DNA of 64,000 nt from Fibrobacter succinogenes (GCA_902762795.1 CACWPM010000007.1:185185-249184), one strand, 5' to 3'. Numbered from the stretch's first letter, positions 15,489 to 24,416 are shown. Numbers and translations: made by a program. The notes: generated from the sequence alone by a model not told the origin.

Positions 15489-15570
15489 TATATATCCTTT
15501 ATCGGCCGTGCCCGATGGGCGTGTTTTGGCCGGACTAGGAACCTACCTGGATGATAGGCCCTGACGGGAA

Positions 15571-15578
15571 CAAATTTA
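15571..15578 (-). promoter_or_regulatory. -7 element TAAATTTG before glyS
   Basis: Minus-strand TAAATTTG, with the leader between it and the ATG containing GGGCC/GGCC palindromic blocks. The DNA upstream is a GGTTAGTG-type repeat (15584-15616). Confidence 0.45.
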
Positions 15579-15623
15579 GTAAATAGTGGTTAGTGGTTAG
15601 TGATCAGTGGTTAGAAAAAATGT

Positions 15624-15652
15624 AAAAAGGCCCCGCTTGCGCAGGACCTTTT
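15624..15652 (-). terminator. Terminator of the Ser-repeat protein gene
   Basis: On the minus strand AAAAGGTCCTGC-GCAA-GCGGGGCCTTTTT, with two non-Watson-Crick positions in the stem. Confidence 0.75.
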
Positions 15653-15670
15653 CAACAAAGTCAATACAAT

Positions 15671-17572
15671 TTAGCGGATGTTCACAATCTTTTGCTGTGT
15701 TCCAACGCGAAGCAGGAACGAACCCGTGCGCGGAGCATTCAACGAGAAATCCGCCACATTGACACGACCGTTATAAAGCACACGTCCCTGCATATCGAAC
15801 AAACTCACCTTCGAACCGACCTTTGCGCCCGAAATCTGTAGATGACGTCCATTCACCGTAGCAAAGAACTTTGTTTTGCCCGGCATCACCGCAATTGCAT
15901 TAGGACCAGGATTATAGCGGGTCCACATTCTGCTATGGCAAACAAACACCGCCTTGAGAGAAGAAACATAATAAGTCACGTTTTCACGTTTGACCGTGCA
16001 ACTCGGCAAATCTTCCTCTGTGGCAACAGCTTCGACGACAATTTCTGTCGAACTAGAAGCAGGTTTTGCGCTGGACGAAGAGGCCTTTTTGCTGCTTGAC
16101 GATGCAGGTTTCGCGCTGGAGCTGGAAGCGGGCTTTGCGCTAGATGAGGACACCTTAACACTGCTCGATGATGCAGGTTTCGCGCTGGAGCTGGAAGCGG
16201 GCTTTGCGCTAGATGAGGACACCTTAACACTGCTCGATGATGCCGGAGTCGCGCTGGAGCTGGAAACAGGCGCTGCACTAGATGATGATGCCTTAGCACT
16301 GCTCGATGATGCCGGAGTCGCGCTGGAACTGGAAACAGGCGCTGCACTAGATGATGATGCCTTAGCACTGCTCGATGATGCCGGAGTTGCGCTGGAGCTG
16401 GAAACAGGCGCTGCACTAGATGAAGATGCCTTAGCACTGCTCGATGATGCCGGAGTCGCGCTGGAACTGGAAACAGGCGCTGCACTAGATGAAGATGCCT
16501 TAGCACTGCTTGATGATGCCGGAGTCGCGCTGGAACTGGAAACAGGCGCAACACTCGAACTAGACGGAGCGACCGCCACCCACATAATCCCATTGCATAC
16601 GGAATCCTGATTTGCCGTATTGCTGTGGAACAAGGCGCATTTCAAATTCGAAGTGCATTGCGGCAACTTATTATCAACGGCAATAGCTTTCTGTTCCGGA
16701 CAAACACCCGCTTTTGTCCAAACAGCATACACGCGCTTGTCCACACAAGAAGATCCATCCAAGCGATCCAAGGCATAATAAACATTGTCAAGCTTGTTTT
16801 CCAAAGACCATCCGATAAAATCATAACCATCTTTTGTCGGAACCGGAAGTTTCGCGGTCGAATCACAAGAAAACGATTGTGCAAAAGCAGCCGGAAGAGC
16901 GCCACCGTCCAATTCATAGAACACATTGAAACGGTTATTATCATTCTTCTGTTCAGGCGTATTTTCCGGAACAAACGCGGCCGACACTTCTACGTCAAAA
17001 TTTGGCATTTCAAAAGTGCAACGATTTTCGTTCACATTATTAGGATTAACCTTCGTACATGTTACGGTCGTCTTTTCATCGAGATACTTGCTTACGCTAA
17101 TCGAGGAAACTTTATAGCCATTGGACGCATTCGGATTAACCGTTACTTTTGTTCCCGGCTTGGTGCGGTCTCTATAACGGTCGTTAAACGAAAGCGAGAC
17201 ACTTCCGTTGTCCACATTTTTTACAGTAAGGTAATATCGCAAGGATTCATACGATGCACTGACATAAACGTCATGATCAGGCATCAAGAACTGCAAATCC
17301 TTCGTTTCGGTATTCGAGACTTTGCGTTCATTCTGCGATGATCCATATGCATCGTAGACCGTAAAACCTTTAAAGACCTTCCCCTCCGGGACAATTGGAG
17401 TCACATAAAGCCAAGACCCCGCGGGCGCCGCTGTCACAGAAGTCTGATTCAGCAAAACATCAAACGATGTTCCATCGTTGCTCCCGACTTTATTGATTTT
17501 GTAATCCTGAGCGAAAACGCCCACAGAGAAAGCAAGCGTAAAAGCCAATCCAAAACAGAAATCATTCCTCAT
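15671..17572 (-). CDS. Secreted Ser-repeat protein with InlB-like repeats and C-terminal sorting domain
   Basis: 633 residues. AAAGGGA before the ATG at 17572 fixes the start; signal peptide FGLAFTLAFSVGVFA. Then two 'bacterial repeat' beta domains (FKGFTVYDAYG, YYLTVKNVDNGSVSL) and a Listeria/Bacteroides-type repeat (NVFYELDGGALPAAF, DGYDFIGWSLENK). About 165 residues of SSSS blocks spaced by A/P/T/V/K follow, then a Cys-containing segment (LPSCTVKRENVTYYV). The last 75 residues (LFDMQGRVLYNGRV, GSFLLRVGTQQKIVNIR) look like a type IX secretion sorting domain, so export to the surface is likely. A minus-strand TAAATTTT (17594-17601) is a candidate promoter. Confidence 0.85.
   Translation of the reverse strand: MRNDFCFGLAFTLAFSVGVFAQDYKINKVGSNDGTSFDVLLNQTSVTAAPAGSWLYVTPIVPEGKVFKGFTVYDAYGSSQNERKVSNTETKDLQFLMPDHDVYVSASYESLRYYLTVKNVDNGSVSLSFNDRYRDRTKPGTKVTVNPNASNGYKVSSISVSKYLDEKTTVTCTKVNPNNVNENRCTFEMPNFDVEVSAAFVPENTPEQKNDNNRFNVFYELDGGALPAAFAQSFSCDSTAKLPVPTKDGYDFIGWSLENKLDNVYYALDRLDGSSCVDKRVYAVWTKAGVCPEQKAIAVDNKLPQCTSNLKCALFHSNTANQDSVCNGIMWVAVAPSSSSVAPVSSSSATPASSSSAKASSSSAAPVSSSSATPASSSSAKASSSSAAPVSSSSATPASSSSAKASSSSAAPVSSSSATPASSSSAKASSSSAAPVSSSSATPASSSSVKVSSSSAKPASSSSAKPASSSSVKVSSSSAKPASSSSAKPASSSSKKASSSSAKPASSSTEIVVEAVATEEDLPSCTVKRENVTYYVSSLKAVFVCHSRMWTRYNPGPNAIAVMPGKTKFFATVNGRHLQISGAKVGSKVSLFDMQGRVLYNGRVNVADFSLNAPRTGSFLLRVGTQQKIVNIR
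16075..16560 (-). repeat. 69-bp minisatellite in the Ser-repeat gene
   Basis: About five near-identical 69-bp units (23 codons: APV-SSSS-ATPA-SSSS-AKA-SSSS) from about 16236, preceded by two shorter related units with VKV/AKPA spacers. Third-base differences between units are few, so the array expanded recently or is kept homogeneous. Copy number probably varies between strains. Confidence 0.9.
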
Positions 17573-17850
17573 ACTCGTCCCTTTTTGTTTTCCAAAATTT
17601 AGTATATATTTTAAAAAGCAACGAAGCACACAATTAACGAAAGATTACAAATAAGAAAATTATATACAAATAAACACAACAGAACGTTTTTTAAACAACA
17701 TTTTTATGGGTATTATTTTTTTATCGAGACTATATAGTAAACAATCCGTTACAACGCAATTAAAACGGAAGCACCTAAATTCTTCCTTTTGTAGCCAAAG
17801 AACTTTTATTTTTTTTGATATATTTTAATACAATCTATTTTATAGGATTT

Positions 17851-19047
17851 ATGGAAGAACCAAAGAAAAAAGGAACCAGACCGGTCGAACACAAGAAAGA
17901 ACAGGAACGGTGCATTTTAGTGGGCATTGCGACTCCTAAAGTCCGTCCATGGCTTGCTGGTGAACAACTCGCCGAACTGGGGCGACTCGCCGAGACCGCA
18001 GGGGCATTCGTCACGCGTAGTTTTTTGCAGCGGGTGCAGAATTTTAGCCCGGCAACGCTCATTGGCGAAGGCAAGGTGAACGAAGTCAAGCGCGCCCTCG
18101 AAGAAGACAACGCGAAGATGGTCGTTTTTGACGATGACCTTTCCGGTTCGCAGGTTCGCAATCTCGAAGAACGCATGCCGGGAATCAAGGTTCTCGACCG
18201 CACGGGGCTTATCCTCGACATTTTCGCAAAGCACGCCGTGACCGCCGAAAGCCGCCTGATGGTCGAAGTCGCGCAATTGCAGTACATGATGCCGCGTCTC
18301 ACCGGTGCGTGGACGCACCTTTGCCGCCAACACAATGGCGGCATCGGCACCAAGGGGCCGGGCGAGACGCAGCTCGAAACGGACCGCCGCATGATCCGCA
18401 AGCGCATCCAGGAACTCAAGAAAAAGCTGGAGAAAATCGAAGACGCCCGCGAGCAACAGGCAGACAAGCGAAACGACATTTTCCAAGTGGGCATCGTCGG
18501 TTACACGAACGCCGGCAAATCGACGCTCACGAACCGCTTGACCGGCGCCGACGTGTATGTTGAAGACAAACTATTTGCAACACTCGACAGCACCACGCGA
18601 AAGCTTTACCTCGACGGCGAAAACATCATCCTCTCCGACACGGTCGGATTTATCCGCAAGCTCCCCCACAACCTGATTGAAACGTTCAAGAGCACGCTCG
18701 GCGTGGCCGCCCATGCGGACTGCATCCTAGAAGTCGTTGACGGGAGCGCCCCGGATTACCGCGACCATCTGGAAGTCACACACAAGACACTCGAAAGCAT
18801 CATCGACAAGGACACGCCGCGCCTCCGCGTGTTCAACAAGGTCGAAGTCGCCGACGAAGCGCGCCGTACGGAGCTTTTGCAGAACTACCCGGACGCCATC
18901 CAAATCAGCGCCAAGGAGAACATCGGCATGGAACGCTTACGCGCCGCCTTCAAGGAACAGCTCGAGCGCTGGCACGAAAAACGCACCGCCGCCGAAGAAA
19001 AAGAAAAAGAACTCGCCGAAGCACCGTGGCCGCCGGAATTAGACTAA
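17851..19047 (+). CDS. hflX: GTPase HflX
   Basis: 398 residues from MEEPKKKG; an AGGA lies 6 nt upstream of that ATG, so it is preferred over an ATG 36 nt earlier. Ribosome-associated GTPase that can split stalled or stressed ribosomes. N-terminal HflX domain (FVTRSFLQRVQNFSPATLIGEGKV, VVFDDDLSGSQVRNLEE, FAKHAVTAESRLMVEVAQLQY, GGIGTKGPGETQLETDRR), a coiled coil, then the G domain with GYTNAGKST (G1), DTVGF (G3) and FNKVE (G4). Length is normal. Likely co-transcribed with pgpA. Confidence 0.97.
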   Translation: MEEPKKKGTRPVEHKKEQERCILVGIATPKVRPWLAGEQLAELGRLAETAGAFVTRSFLQRVQNFSPATLIGEGKVNEVKRALEEDNAKMVVFDDDLSGSQVRNLEERMPGIKVLDRTGLILDIFAKHAVTAESRLMVEVAQLQYMMPRLTGAWTHLCRQHNGGIGTKGPGETQLETDRRMIRKRIQELKKKLEKIEDAREQQADKRNDIFQVGIVGYTNAGKSTLTNRLTGADVYVEDKLFATLDSTTRKLYLDGENIILSDTVGFIRKLPHNLIETFKSTLGVAAHADCILEVVDGSAPDYRDHLEVTHKTLESIIDKDTPRLRVFNKVEVADEARRTELLQNYPDAIQISAKENIGMERLRAAFKEQLERWHEKRTAAEEKEKELAEAPWPPELD

Positions 19048-19084
19048 AGAACGGCGCAAAGCGCCTACAGACGAGAGACGAAAG
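19045..19084 (+). repeat. 40-bp leader repeat before pgpA
   Basis: Second copy of the element at 12640-12682. It also ends in GACGAGAGACGAAAG directly at ATGAA, and the hairpin loop is inverted (GGCGCAAAGCGCC). See findings. Confidence 0.8.
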
Positions 19085-19711
19085 ATGAATCGAGAAGAAC
19101 TTAAAGAAAAATACGGCAAGAAGCGCGTGCCGCACGAATGGCGCAAAACGGACTGGTTCACCACCCTCGTCGTGACGTTTTTCGGTTCGGGAATGAGTCC
19201 GAAGGCACCCGGCACCATGGGAAGTCTGGCTGCCGCAATTGTCGCCTACCCCATGGCATGGCTCGCATTGCGCCTATTTGGATACTACTACGAATGGAAC
19301 ATTCCCATCATAGGGTACGTAAACCAAGTTTTTCTTGCTGCCGCCCTAATCGTATTTTTTGTCGCCATCCCCTTTGTGAAAAAAGCGATGAAAGATACCG
19401 GCACCGAAGACCCGGGCTGGATCGTGATTGACGAAGTCTGCGGAATTTTCATGAGCCTCGCATTCTATCCTACAGAAACCATCGTCGTCCACCCTTGGAT
19501 TTTAGCCATCGCATTCGGGCTGTTCCGCTTTTTTGATATCCTGAAGCCACTCGGCATCCATAAAATGGAAAAACTCCCCGGCGCTTGGGGAGTCATGGCA
19601 GATGATTTACTCGGCGGATTTTACGCAGGACTTCTACTCATTCTCAGCACTTATGTAATAGTCACGCTCATTTTCGCTGCTGCCGGAATCTACAACTTTA
19701 TATTTTCGTAA
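19085..19711 (+). CDS. pgpA: Phosphatidylglycerophosphatase A
   Basis: 208 residues, inner-membrane enzyme that dephosphorylates phosphatidylglycerophosphate. Signatures are FFGSGMSPKAPGTMGSLAA, DPGWIVIDEVCG, FRFFDILKPLG and GAWGVMADDLLGGFYAG; the Asp/Glu residues are the metal and catalytic sites. It has about four membrane segments. It follows hflX by 37 bp, all of it the repeat above. Length is slightly above the 155-170 of many PgpA proteins because of an N-terminal hydrophilic extension and a longer loop. Confidence 0.95.
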   Translation: MNREELKEKYGKKRVPHEWRKTDWFTTLVVTFFGSGMSPKAPGTMGSLAAAIVAYPMAWLALRLFGYYYEWNIPIIGYVNQVFLAAALIVFFVAIPFVKKAMKDTGTEDPGWIVIDEVCGIFMSLAFYPTETIVVHPWILAIAFGLFRFFDILKPLGIHKMEKLPGAWGVMADDLLGGFYAGLLLILSTYVIVTLIFAAAGIYNFIFS

Positions 19712-19720
19712 TACATAACT

Positions 19721-19750
19721 AAAACGGATTAAACGTCACTCCAGCCTTGA
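19721..19750. repeat. 30-bp direct repeat, left copy (OMP gene 3' end)
   Basis: Matches 20859-20888 with one mismatch. On the minus strand it encodes KAGVTFNPF and a stop (TAG), the same residues as the C-terminus of the barrel gene at 20857. It is therefore a stranded 3' end of a barrel gene, without a body. Confidence 0.85.
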
Positions 19751-19817
19751 CCGATTTTCTTATATCCATTTTTGTATTTTGTGGCTGAGGATCAACACAT
19801 CGTACGCTGGTATTGGA

Positions 19818-20795
19818 ATGAAAATAAAATTGTTGTTTTCCGGGCTAGTTTGCATTGCATTCTTGTTTTCGTGCGCAAGCAACAAAGTCAATGCACCGGA
19901 CATTGAAAAAAACAACATCATCAGCCAAACTAACGTTACTGACACAACGAATGAGAATTCGACTATTCAAACCGACAGTTCGGCAAGTGCACTCGAACTC
20001 ATTAACAGTTCTCTAAATAATACATTCCTCGAGCAAACAATACACAAACCTTTAACACTATATCGAGCTCTTAATTTTAACAAAGATACGACAGTTTGGG
20101 ATACGTCAGACTGTAAGATTGGTAAATCGACTTTTTCCTGCAATCATGTTGACCGGTATGACTACTCATATGGTGTATGGGATGGTTTTTATGATGATGA
20201 TGAAATGGTTTGGGATTCCAGTCGCAAAAAAATCATTTACGATACAACTTATATAGATATAAATTTTGGAAAAAATGCGCTAGTCCACTACACTCCTGTT
20301 ACTGAAATCCCTAAACTCGATAGAGAAGCCGTTGCAAAAGCACTTTCCAAGCTCTCTGGTGAAGCTTGTGCTCAAATATTTAAATTTAGATCCAATTACA
20401 ATCTTGAGGTTATTGGTCTTTCGGGTTTTTCATGGGAAGATCAAGATGCGCTGATGTTTGGGTTTGACGCGTACATTGACAGGGATGATTCCGGTCAAGA
20501 GAAGTGCTCTGTTCAAGGAGCCCGTGTTCAGTACACCGAGAGTTCTCATTATTCTATTGTCTATAGTAGATCTCTTCCTGAGCAGCTTGACCAAAAAACG
20601 CTTCAATTTTTCAATGGCACTCTTAATACATACCAAGATACGACTATTTCTTGGAAACTGGTGTACATAGATCAATATCACCGTGCGGATACTTTGGACA
20701 TAACCACTAAATTTGAATACGACGACTCCGATTCTTTATCTAGTTTTCGCAATAGAGCCTGCTACGACGCCATCAAACCATCTAATTGTAAATAA
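19818..20795 (+). CDS. Hypothetical lipoprotein, 325 aa
   Basis: Starts MKIKLLFSGLVCIAFLFSCAS, a lipoprotein signal with FSC lipobox; an in-frame ATG 39 nt upstream is less likely. The mature part is Asn/Thr/Ser-rich at first, then Asp- and Tyr-rich (DRYDYSYGVWDGFYDDDE) with a few Cys. No family recognised. AT-rich with codon use unlike its neighbours. It is the only gene in a 1.1-kb segment bounded by 30-bp direct repeats, so it may have arrived by insertion or by a duplication followed by loss. Confidence 0.7.
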   Translation: MKIKLLFSGLVCIAFLFSCASNKVNAPDIEKNNIISQTNVTDTTNENSTIQTDSSASALELINSSLNNTFLEQTIHKPLTLYRALNFNKDTTVWDTSDCKIGKSTFSCNHVDRYDYSYGVWDGFYDDDEMVWDSSRKKIIYDTTYIDINFGKNALVHYTPVTEIPKLDREAVAKALSKLSGEACAQIFKFRSNYNLEVIGLSGFSWEDQDALMFGFDAYIDRDDSGQEKCSVQGARVQYTESSHYSIVYSRSLPEQLDQKTLQFFNGTLNTYQDTTISWKLVYIDQYHRADTLDITTKFEYDDSDSLSSFRNRACYDAIKPSNCK

Positions 20796-20856
20796 CATTT
20801 ACACACAAGACATACTCAAACCGCTCCGCCACTGATTTAAAAATCTTGTGATATAA

Positions 20857-21594
20857 TTAAAACGGATTAAACGTCACGCCAGCCTTGATAGCAACCGAAG
20901 ACCAATGGGCCAAACCATCTGCAAAGCGTTCGTTATACTTGTGATAGAACTTGGCATCCAAAAGCAAGTCTAAATAGATTCGTTCATTGACGCGGAAGCC
21001 CACGCCCAAAAGCATACTAAATTCCATGGACGAGTCCAGTTCCCTATCGCGTGCACCATCTAACTCCAGATTATCGAAAAGCGGTATGGAAATCTGAGGG
21101 CCAAACTCGAACGATACAAAACTAAAGCGAGGCTTCACTGCAAAAAGTATCGGGAAAGCAATCCGCCCCTGCGACAAGCCCCCATCAGTAACACGTTTGT
21201 ATTCCCCATTACCGTCTTCAACATATAGAGGCTCCGACAAAAACAGCGGTGCGTATTCAAACAGCACGCCAAGCCTTACCGCCAAATGATATTTCAGCAG
21301 GGGCAATTGAACAGACGCTCCCACTTGGAAAAAAGCTCCTTCAAAAAAGACAATCCTGTCTTCCTTTTCGTAACGGCTCAACTGCGTTTCGTTATTGATA
21401 ACTTTAAAGCCCACATTCAACGTCATTCCGACCAAGAAATCGAACGGGACCGAATTTTTCTGAATCATTTCCGCGTTCCTGACGCTATCGCGGTGCGCCT
21501 TCGCCTGCATCCACCGGTCATAATCGCTAACGCTTTCGTCTTGAGCGAAAGCTGATGCGACAAACAAAAGAGCAATAAACAGTACGCGAAGCAT
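20857..21594 (-). CDS. Outer-membrane beta-barrel protein
   Basis: 245 residues. Signal peptide MLRVLFIALLFVASAFAQ, a charged periplasmic stretch (DYDRWMQAKAHRDSVRNAE), then alternating amphipathic strands (FDFLVGMTLNVGFKV, FFQVGASVQLPL, HLAVRLGVLFEY) and a C-terminal AIKAGVTFNPF with terminal Phe, as in OmpA-type 8-strand barrels. The start at 21594 is chosen because the preceding nine residues (MNNIFFEKF) spoil the signal. Function unknown. Its last 30 bp are duplicated at 19721. Confidence 0.8.
   Translation of the reverse strand: MLRVLFIALLFVASAFAQDESVSDYDRWMQAKAHRDSVRNAEMIQKNSVPFDFLVGMTLNVGFKVINNETQLSRYEKEDRIVFFEGAFFQVGASVQLPLLKYHLAVRLGVLFEYAPLFLSEPLYVEDGNGEYKRVTDGGLSQGRIAFPILFAVKPRFSFVSFEFGPQISIPLFDNLELDGARDRELDSSMEFSMLLGVGFRVNERIYLDLLLDAKFYHKYNERFADGLAHWSSVAIKAGVTFNPF
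20859..20888. repeat. 30-bp direct repeat, right copy
   Basis: Partner of 19721-19750, here in place as the 3' end of the barrel gene. Confidence 0.85.
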
Positions 21595-21729
21595 AAATTT
21601 TTCAAAAAAAATGTTATTCAAAAATAATATAAAAACTTATGATTTTTCAGGCAACATTCATTTGTCCATAGTCCTGTGCAAAAGTATTTTTCGAACTTTT
21701 TAAAGGCAAAACACAAAAAACGCAAAAAA

Positions 21730-21969
21730 TTACGTAAGAAAATTTAGTTTTCATTATTTTCTTACGTAAATTTTCAACGTTGTATGTAATAAAACTGTAC
21801 AATTTCGAGTTTTTTGACAAAAACAACACCCAAAAATCAAGGAAAAACGCAATTTAGCAATCCAAAACAGCCATTAAAGCACTCCAAACTCCTCTTTCAG
21901 CGCCGAAACAGATTACTTTATACATGATTTTACGTAAGAAACAAGACATTTGCTTCGTTTTTTACGTAA
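21730..21969. repeat. TTACGTAAG-type inverted pairs, locus B
   Basis: Two pairs with the geometry of the other arrays but a changed 9-mer: TTACGTAAG 21730-21738 with CTTACGTAA 21761-21769, and TTACGTAAG 21930-21938 with TTTACGTAA 21961-21969. Pitch is 31 bp. The first pair is a perfect 14-bp stem (21730-21743/21756-21769, 12-nt loop). The second is 10 bp (21928-21937/21962-21971) plus a G-U and four more pairs. The 160 bp between pairs equals a 95-bp linker plus two missing 32-bp steps. This is the content of the 21595-22006 gap; no gene seen. Confidence 0.8.
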
Positions 21970-22006
21970 AAAACATCAATTTTTGCGATTTTGGGAATTT
22001 TTGAGA

Positions 22007-23413
22007 TTATCCAAATATTTTCTCGTAAACACTCGGGGCAAACTTTTGCATGTACCCGAGCACGAAAATCACGGAAATGATGAGCGGCAAAATCCACTTG
22101 AAATAAAGGCGCAGCACGGCGTACTTCGGGAACTTCATGCCCTTGCCGGCATCCGCTTCGGCAAAGAAATTGTCCTGTCCCCAGCCGTAACGCGAATTGC
22201 AGAACAGCACGAACACAAGCGAACCGAGCGGCAAAAGCGTATTCGAAACGAGGAAATCTTCCAAATCCAGCACGCAGCTGCCCGGGCCAAACGGTTCAAT
22301 GCCCGAAAGCACGTTGAAGCCGAGCGCACACGGGAGCGATAAAATAACAATCGCAATAAAGTTCCACTTCACGGCCTTCTTGCGCTCCACCTCATGTGCA
22401 TCCATCCAGTAAGCGACGATATTTTCGAACACAGCGACAAGCGTCGAGAGCGCCGCAAACGACATAAACAGGAAGAACGCAGCACCGCAAATTCGGCCAG
22501 CCGGCATCTGCGCAAAGACGTTCGGGAGCGTCGCAAAAATGAGTCCCGGCCCCGCATCCGGCTTGAGTCCAAACGCAAAGCAAGACGGAATAATGATAAG
22601 ACCGGCAATCAAGGCCACGCCCGTATCGAGCACACAAATATGCGCCGCTTCGGTCAAGAGCGAATGCTGTTTCTTGATGTAACTACCAAAAATGCTCATG
22701 GAACCGATACCAAGGCTAAGCGTAAAGAACGACTGGCCAAGTGCAGCAAATACGACTTCGCCAATTCCCGCTTCCTTGAGTCTTGCAAAGTCCGGCAACA
22801 GGTAAAACTTGAGCCCTTCGCCCGCACCCGGAAGCGTAAGCACGCGAATCATCAAAATCAGCATAATGATGAGCAGCGCAGACATCATCGTCTTCGTGAT
22901 GCGTTCCACGCCCCGCTGGAGCCCAAGCGCCACAATCGAAAGTCCGGCAAACGTTGCGACCACCATCCAGAACGAAAGCAAGGGGCCGTTCCCGAGCATG
23001 TTCGTGAATTCGGCACCAACTTCGGAAGGCGTCATGCTCATGAGGTCACCCATCGTGACCATGCGGTAAAAGTAGAAGAGCATCCAGCCCGTCACCGTCG
23101 TATAAAACATCATCAGAAGGTAGTTGCCCGCAATCATCGGGATTCCCGCATAATGCCACTTGTGTCCCGGCTTTTCGAGAGCGTTGAACGAACGACCTAC
23201 ACCAAGTCTGGATGCACGCCCCACAGCAAATTCCATCACGAGAATCGGGAAACCGAAAATCAACAAGAAGAAGAGGTAAATCAGTACGAACGCGGCACCG
23301 CCATACTGCCCCGTGATAAACGGAAAACGCCACACGTTGCCAAGCCCGATAGCGCAGCCAGCCGCGATCAAGATAAAACCTAAACGGGATTTAAAGTTTT
23401 CTCTTTCAGCCAT
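22007..23413 (-). CDS. Neurotransmitter:sodium symporter (NSS) family transporter
   Basis: 468 residues, about 11-12 membrane helices, LeuT-like fold. Sodium-driven uptake of amino acids or similar solutes. The family is recognised from the unwound TM1 AAGCAIGLGNVWRFPFITGQYGGAAF, the TM2 region FPILVMEFAVGRASRLG, and SFFTLSLGIGSMSIFGSY in TM6. Substrate cannot be told. Third gene of the fabF-DUF2279-NSS minus-strand run, 19 bp after DUF2279. Confidence 0.93.
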   Translation of the reverse strand: MAERENFKSRLGFILIAAGCAIGLGNVWRFPFITGQYGGAAFVLIYLFFLLIFGFPILVMEFAVGRASRLGVGRSFNALEKPGHKWHYAGIPMIAGNYLLMMFYTTVTGWMLFYFYRMVTMGDLMSMTPSEVGAEFTNMLGNGPLLSFWMVVATFAGLSIVALGLQRGVERITKTMMSALLIIMLILMIRVLTLPGAGEGLKFYLLPDFARLKEAGIGEVVFAALGQSFFTLSLGIGSMSIFGSYIKKQHSLLTEAAHICVLDTGVALIAGLIIIPSCFAFGLKPDAGPGLIFATLPNVFAQMPAGRICGAAFFLFMSFAALSTLVAVFENIVAYWMDAHEVERKKAVKWNFIAIVILSLPCALGFNVLSGIEPFGPGSCVLDLEDFLVSNTLLPLGSLVFVLFCNSRYGWGQDNFFAEADAGKGMKFPKYAVLRLYFKWILPLIISVIFVLGYMQKFAPSVYEKIFG

Positions 23414-23432
23414 ATTTTACCTCAAGTTCAAA

Positions 23433-24416
23433 TTAAAATTTGATTGGATAAAGCAAGTACCAGTGGAATTTCGGATAGATTTGAATCGTCGGAGCCGGAA
23501 GCTTAAAGTAATTCAGCGCCTTGATTAAATTACGCGCCCAGCGGCTCTGCGGACGGAACGCTTCAAGGTCGTAATCTAGAGCCAAATAAACCTCACGACG
23601 AGGATTGGGCTCTCTCGTAAACGATTTTTCGTCAATGCTCAAGCCTACCGCAATTGCAAGCCAGCTCGGGTAATACCTGCGCGCCGCTTCCGGGAGCATC
23701 CTGTACGGTTTCACAGAAAGCCAGTACGTATGGTTTACATAGTCATCCGTAAATATTCCGCCCGACGCCGCATGTTCAGAGTCGTAATACGCATTGGAAT
23801 TAATCCAGTAACTCCACTTGAGGTCTATGTACTTGAACAAGGGTACATAGCGTTCCGCCATCGGTAAAAAGCCGCCAAGCCCACCCGAAAGGACATCGAA
23901 AAAGCTAAAGCCCCACGACGGAGCAAAACCATCCTTTATATCAATCGCGATATGGGTCGATAAAGCGGTAAGCCCAGCAAACAAGTATGACTGGAACTCG
24001 CTAGCCCCCGCCCATCGGTATCCCTCGTAGAATATTTCTCCAATGGCGACACCCGCGGCAAAATGTCCTAGCTTATCCAAATTCAAGGCATAATCAAAAT
24101 CGTTTTCGAAACGGAAGTCGTGCCCCTTTTCACCCCACCAGCCTTTTTTGAAGACAAAAACGTATGCCGCCCCATAAGCCAAAAGCGTAAAGGAAGCGAC
24201 CCCGGCAAGCCGCCAAGGCTTTATCTCGGGCGAAACATTTGTAGAATCTTCACTTCGGTAATCCCACGTAGAATCGCGCCAAGTGAGCGGATCCCCCGGA
24301 GACGACAAAGCTGCCGCCGGAAACACCAGCGACAGCATAAGCAAAAACGCACAGATTTTAGCGTTTAATTTACGAGAAGCGGAAGAGCCAATAGCAGAAC
24401 TGTTGGCCTTACGCAT
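23433..24416 (-). CDS. DUF2279 (YfiM-like) membrane/periplasmic protein
   Basis: 327 residues. N-terminal hydrophobic segment (KICAFLLMLSLVFPAAAL) as signal or anchor, then a second helix (LAGVASFTLLAYGAAYVFVF). The DUF2279 core is DKLGHFAAGVAIGEIFYEGYRWAG, IAIDIKDGFAPSWGFSFFDVLSGGLGG. The conserved DKxGHF and FDVxxGGxG motifs are clear; function is unknown. It overlaps the fabF stop by one base (TAATG), so it is translationally coupled to fabF. Confidence 0.88.
   Translation of the reverse strand: MRKANSSAIGSSASRKLNAKICAFLLMLSLVFPAAALSSPGDPLTWRDSTWDYRSEDSTNVSPEIKPWRLAGVASFTLLAYGAAYVFVFKKGWWGEKGHDFRFENDFDYALNLDKLGHFAAGVAIGEIFYEGYRWAGASEFQSYLFAGLTALSTHIAIDIKDGFAPSWGFSFFDVLSGGLGGFLPMAERYVPLFKYIDLKWSYWINSNAYYDSEHAASGGIFTDDYVNHTYWLSVKPYRMLPEAARRYYPSWLAIAVGLSIDEKSFTREPNPRREVYLALDYDLEAFRPQSRWARNLIKALNYFKLPAPTIQIYPKFHWYLLYPIKF

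Noticed and set aside
14283..15554. 423-codon plus-strand frame over glyS
   Set aside because: Shadow of the strongly biased glyS coding sequence.
15489..15570. T-box or riboswitch in the glyS leader
   Set aside because: The leader is short and has palindromic blocks, but no T-box sequence, specifier loop or antiterminator was found.
15990..16610. Long plus-strand open frame opposite the Ser-repeat gene
   Set aside because: Made of ALLDDAGVALELET-type repeats that mirror the Ser minisatellite; no ribosome binding site or promoter, and it is explained by codon bias on the other strand.
22394..23383. 329-codon plus-strand frame over the NSS transporter
   Set aside because: Arg/His-rich composition typical of antisense membrane-protein genes; the sense strand is a clear NSS protein.
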